Assembly (NCBI GenBank): GCA_012961055.1
Contig: DUAA01000289.1
Coordinates: 1 to 9,140, forward strand
DNA: 9,140 nucleotides
Source of the DNA: Nitrospinaceae bacterium
GTDB lineage: Bacteria > Nitrospinota > Nitrospinia > Nitrospinales > VA-1
Direction of reading: 5' to 3'
A program made the translations under genes and the position numbers. Each line of letters begins with the position of its first letter. Positions within the stretch are counted from its first letter, which is position 1. Below are positions 6,219 through 9,140 of this stretch, in pieces. Under the pieces are notes generated by a model. It did no database searches and had not been told where the DNA came from. It saw only the letters and a list, made by a program, of their open reading frames with translations.

Positions 6219-7466
6219 ATGGCAAAGAAAAGCACCACTAATGGGAATTACCGTTGTTCTTTCTGCGGGAAAAATCAGGAAGAAGTCAAAAAACTGATTG
6301 CTGGACCCAGCGTCTACATTTGCGACGAGTGTCTTGAGCTTTGCAATGAAATCATGGTGGAAGAATGGGCTCATGAAAAGGGCGAAGACTTCCAGCACTT
6401 TCTTAAGCCTCATGATTTATATAAGCACCTTGACCAATATATTATCGGGCAGGAGCGTTGCAAAAAGATTCTTTCCGTTGCCGTTTACAACCATTTCAAA
6501 AGAGTTGACTCCCACAGAGACGTCGAGGATGTAGAACTTCAAAAGAGTAATGTTCTTTTAATCGGTCCCACCGGTTCCGGAAAAACTCTTATGGCACAAA
6601 CCCTGGCTCGGATTCTTGATGTTCCTTTTACTATTGTGGATGCAACCACTTTGACCGAAGCTGGTTATGTGGGAGAAGATGTTGAAAACATCATTTTAAA
6701 ACTCCTACAAAATGCCGACTACGATGTTGAAAAAGCTGAACGAGGTATCATCTATATTGACGAAATCGATAAAATTTCACGAAAATCAGAAAACCTATCG
6801 ATCACTCGTGATGTTTCTGGGGAAGGGGTTCAGCAAGCACTATTGAAAATAATTGAAGGTACTACCGCCAGCGTACCTCCGCAAGGAGGACGAAAGCATC
6901 CCCATCAAGAATTCCTTCAGGTTAACACCGCCAATATTCTATTCATTTGTGGTGGAGCATTTGTTGGACTGGATGCGTTGATTCAAAACCGTATCGGTAA
7001 AAAAAGCCTTGGGTTTGGACAGAAAATCATTTCTAAAAAAGAACTTGATATGGATGATGTTCTCTCAAAAGTCCAACCGGAAGACCTTCTCAAATATGGC
7101 CTCATTCCGGAATTTGTCGGGCGATTTTCTAGCATCGCAACGCTTAAAGAGTTGACCATTGAGGCAATGATAAAAGTATTAACTAAACCTAAGAATGCCT
7201 TGGTCAAACAGTACAAAAAATTATTTGAGTATGAAAATGCTAAACTAAAATTCACAGATGGTGCTATTGAAGCCATTGCAAAAAAAGCCGCTGGACGCAA
7301 AACCGGGGCAAGGGGCCTCCGTGCCGTTCTGGAAGAAACTATGCTTGAAATTATGTTCGACCTCCCTTCCAAAAAAGATGTGGAGGAAGTTGTCATCAAT
7401 GCAGCAGTAGTTCTCAAAGGCGAAAAACCCATGTTGGTTTACGAAAATAAGAAACAGGCAAGCTAA
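6219..7466 (+). CDS. clpX: ClpX, AAA+ unfoldase subunit of the ClpXP protease
   Basis: ClpX hexamers recognise tagged substrates, unfold them with ATP and pass them to ClpP. The 415-residue protein has the N-terminal zinc-binding domain with Cys13, Cys16, Cys35 and Cys38 (C-x2-C...C-x2-C), used for adaptor and substrate binding. The AAA+ core follows: Walker A GPTGSGKT (116-123), pore-1 loop GYVG (149-152), Walker B with DEID (181-184), RKH loop (225-227), arginine finger in PEFVGRF and sensor 2 GARGLR (363-368). The ClpP-docking tripeptide of the IGF loop is present as LGF (264-266), so it should bind the ClpP encoded just upstream. Start ATG is preceded by a GATGAGGG-like Shine-Dalgarno. 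The length is standard and no key residue is missing. Confidence 0.98.
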   Translation: MAKKSTTNGNYRCSFCGKNQEEVKKLIAGPSVYICDECLELCNEIMVEEWAHEKGEDFQHFLKPHDLYKHLDQYIIGQERCKKILSVAVYNHFKRVDSHRDVEDVELQKSNVLLIGPTGSGKTLMAQTLARILDVPFTIVDATTLTEAGYVGEDVENIILKLLQNADYDVEKAERGIIYIDEIDKISRKSENLSITRDVSGEGVQQALLKIIEGTTASVPPQGGRKHPHQEFLQVNTANILFICGGAFVGLDALIQNRIGKKSLGFGQKIISKKELDMDDVLSKVQPEDLLKYGLIPEFVGRFSSIATLKELTIEAMIKVLTKPKNALVKQYKKLFEYENAKLKFTDGAIEAIAKKAAGRKTGARGLRAVLEETMLEIMFDLPSKKDVEEVVINAAVVLKGEKPMLVYENKKQAS

Positions 7467-7470
7467 AATC

Positions 7471-9140
7471 ATGGGTTCTGAAAAAATTGTATTACCGCTC
7501 TTACCCTTAAGAGATATAGTTGTCTTCCCGTTCATGGTGCTTCCCCTATTCGTTGGTCGGGAAAAATCCATTCTGGCCTTGGAGAAATCCATGTCCGAAA
7601 AAAAGAGTGTTTTCCTCTCTGCTCAACGCAACTCTAGCAATAACGAGCCGCAACCCACAGATATTTACGAAACTGGAACGATAGCTAATATTCTCCAGAT
7701 CCTTAAACTGACAGATGGCACCATGAAAGTTTTGGTGGAAGGCCTTCAGCGAGGCCGTATTGAATCTTTCGTCAAAAATTCAGACTATTTTGAGGTTGAA
7801 ATCAACCGCATTCATGAAAATGACCAACTGACACCAGAAGTCAAAGCATTGATGCGGAGCGTGGGAACTGTGTTTGACCAATACGTGAAATTGAATCAAA
7901 AAATTCCCCTTGAAGCTATAGCAGCCAGCACCAATATTCTGGAACCACACCGCTACGCCGATACCATTGCCTCCTATATGGTTTTTCAAACCCAGGAAAA
8001 ACAGGAGTTGCTCGAAACTTTGAACCCCAGGGACCGGCTGAACAAACTTCTGAGTATCCTCAAGTCAGAGATGGAAGTCCTTAAAATAGAAAAACGCGTT
8101 CATGGTCGAGTACGAAAGCAAATGGAACGCAGTCAAAAAGAGTTCTATCTCAACGAGCAGATCAAAGCTATCCAGAAAGAATTGGGTAAACGCGATGAGT
8201 TCAAAACCGATTTTGATGAACTCAAACAAAAAATTAAAAAAGCCAAAATGCCCAAGGATATTCATGAAAAAGCCACTAAGGAATTAAAACGGCTAGAACT
8301 GATGCAACCTATGTCCGCAGAGGCTACGGTTGCGCGCACCTATATTGAATGGCTTGCGGACCTACCCTGGAAAAAAGGGGCTGGAGCAGAAAAAATTAAA
8401 ATCTCAGAAGCTCAGAAAATCCTAGATCAGGATCATTATGGTTTAGAAAAAGTTAAAGAGCGGATCACTGAGCACCTTGCGGTGATGAAACTGGTCAAGA
8501 AAATTAAAGGCCCAATTATTTGTCTTGCGGGCCCACCGGGCGTAGGTAAAACTTCGTTGGGGCAATCCATCGCCAAGGCCATGGGCCGGAAATTTATCCG
8601 TATTTCTCTGGGTGGTGTGCGGGATGAAGCAGAAATTCGAGGACACCGTCGAACCTATATTGGTGCCTTGCCAGGAAAAATCATTCAAGGCATTAAAAAA
8701 TCTGGAGTCCATAATCCTGTTTTCATGCTGGATGAAATCGATAAAATGAACGCCGATTTCCGAGGGGACCCTTCCTCTGCGTTATTAGAGGTTCTTGATC
8801 CTGAACAAAACTTCAGTTTCAACGATCATTACCTGGAAGTCGATTACGACCTTTCCAATGTCCTGTTTATCTGCACCGCAAATGTTCTGCATTCTATTCC
8901 ACAACCTTTGCTCGACAGGATGGAAGTGTTGCGATTGCCCGGTTATACAGATCAAGAGAAGATGGGCATCGCTAAAAACTTTCTCATACCTAAAAAAGTA
9001 CCTGAACATGGCCTGACCAAAAAGAATATCGAGATTACTGACAAGGCTCTGGATAGTATTATCCATAACTACACTCGGGAGTCAGGGGTGCGAAATCTGG
9101 AAAGAGAAATTGCCACGCTCTGCAGAAAAGTCGTAAAAAC
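7471..9140 (+). CDS. lon: Lon protease, N-terminal part (gene runs off the window)
   Basis: Lon is a homo-oligomeric AAA+ serine protease that removes misfolded and short-lived regulatory proteins. The frame opens at ATG 7471, only 4 bases after clpX ends, and stays open to the window edge, giving 556 complete codons of a protein normally about 780-820 residues long. The N-terminal LON substrate-binding domain begins with PLLPLRDIVVFP (9-20) and FVGREKS. A coiled-coil-like, Lys/Glu-rich region around 190-270 includes the family motif SQKEFYLNEQ. The AAA+ module shows Walker A GPPGVGKT (354-361, within two residues of E. coli), Walker B MLDEIDKM and the lid motif TRESGVRNLERE near the end. The Ser-Lys protease dyad lies beyond the window and cannot be judged. 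There is no strong Shine-Dalgarno, so translation may be coupled to clpX. Confidence 0.96.
   Translation, partial: MGSEKIVLPLLPLRDIVVFPFMVLPLFVGREKSILALEKSMSEKKSVFLSAQRNSSNNEPQPTDIYETGTIANILQILKLTDGTMKVLVEGLQRGRIESFVKNSDYFEVEINRIHENDQLTPEVKALMRSVGTVFDQYVKLNQKIPLEAIAASTNILEPHRYADTIASYMVFQTQEKQELLETLNPRDRLNKLLSILKSEMEVLKIEKRVHGRVRKQMERSQKEFYLNEQIKAIQKELGKRDEFKTDFDELKQKIKKAKMPKDIHEKATKELKRLELMQPMSAEATVARTYIEWLADLPWKKGAGAEKIKISEAQKILDQDHYGLEKVKERITEHLAVMKLVKKIKGPIICLAGPPGVGKTSLGQSIAKAMGRKFIRISLGGVRDEAEIRGHRRTYIGALPGKIIQGIKKSGVHNPVFMLDEIDKMNADFRGDPSSALLEVLDPEQNFSFNDHYLEVDYDLSNVLFICTANVLHSIPQPLLDRMEVLRLPGYTDQEKMGIAKNFLIPKKVPEHGLTKKNIEITDKALDSIIHNYTRESGVRNLEREIATLCRKVVK

Noticed and set aside
6983..7432. 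Long minus-strand open frame inside clpX (149 codons), and similar ones inside the mutase, tig and lon genes
   Set aside because: Each lies entirely or mostly antisense to a strongly supported gene and has Ser/Arg-rich composition typical of a shadow frame.

Overview
The window holds seven protein genes and one tRNA gene, all on the + strand. It looks like an ordinary chromosomal segment of a free-living bacterium of moderate, slightly AT-leaning base composition. The gene order tig-clpP-clpX-lon is common in Proteobacteria and in deltaproteobacterial or Nitrospinota-like lineages. I favour a Gram-negative of that kind, but nothing here fixes the phylum.

Region 1 (1-3703) is a possible sugar-phosphate / nucleotide-sugar cluster. 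It begins with a long alpha-D-phosphohexomutase (172-2250) carrying an unusual C-terminal tail that reads like a winged helix. Next is a left-handed beta-helix acyltransferase resembling the acetyltransferase half of GlmU but without the uridylyltransferase half (2400-3197). Its stop codon overlaps, by one base, the start of a small acidic protein I do not recognise (3197-3703). That protein proves to be an ungapped tandem duplication of a roughly 70-85-residue unit, which is the most novel-looking item in the window.

Region 2 (3704-4054) is non-coding apart from a tRNA-Leu with anticodon UAG (3860-3939). It also holds a tandem 10-bp repeat upstream of the tRNA and a perfect 6-bp hairpin downstream.

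Region 3 (4055-9140) is a protein quality-control block: trigger factor (tig), ClpP peptidase, ClpX unfoldase and the first 556 codons of Lon, which runs off the window. Trigger factor folds chains leaving the ribosome, ClpX feeds tagged proteins to ClpP, and Lon degrades misfolded and regulatory proteins. The clpX-lon gap is only 4 bases, so they are probably co-transcribed. The tig-clpP gap is 128 bases and holds a plausible promoter and a leader able to form competing hairpins. The trigger factor carries an odd alternating His/Asp run in its C-terminal domain.

No mobile element, CRISPR array, phage gene or defence system was seen. The strongest leads are the duplicated small protein, the tail on the mutase and the His-rich trigger factor insert.
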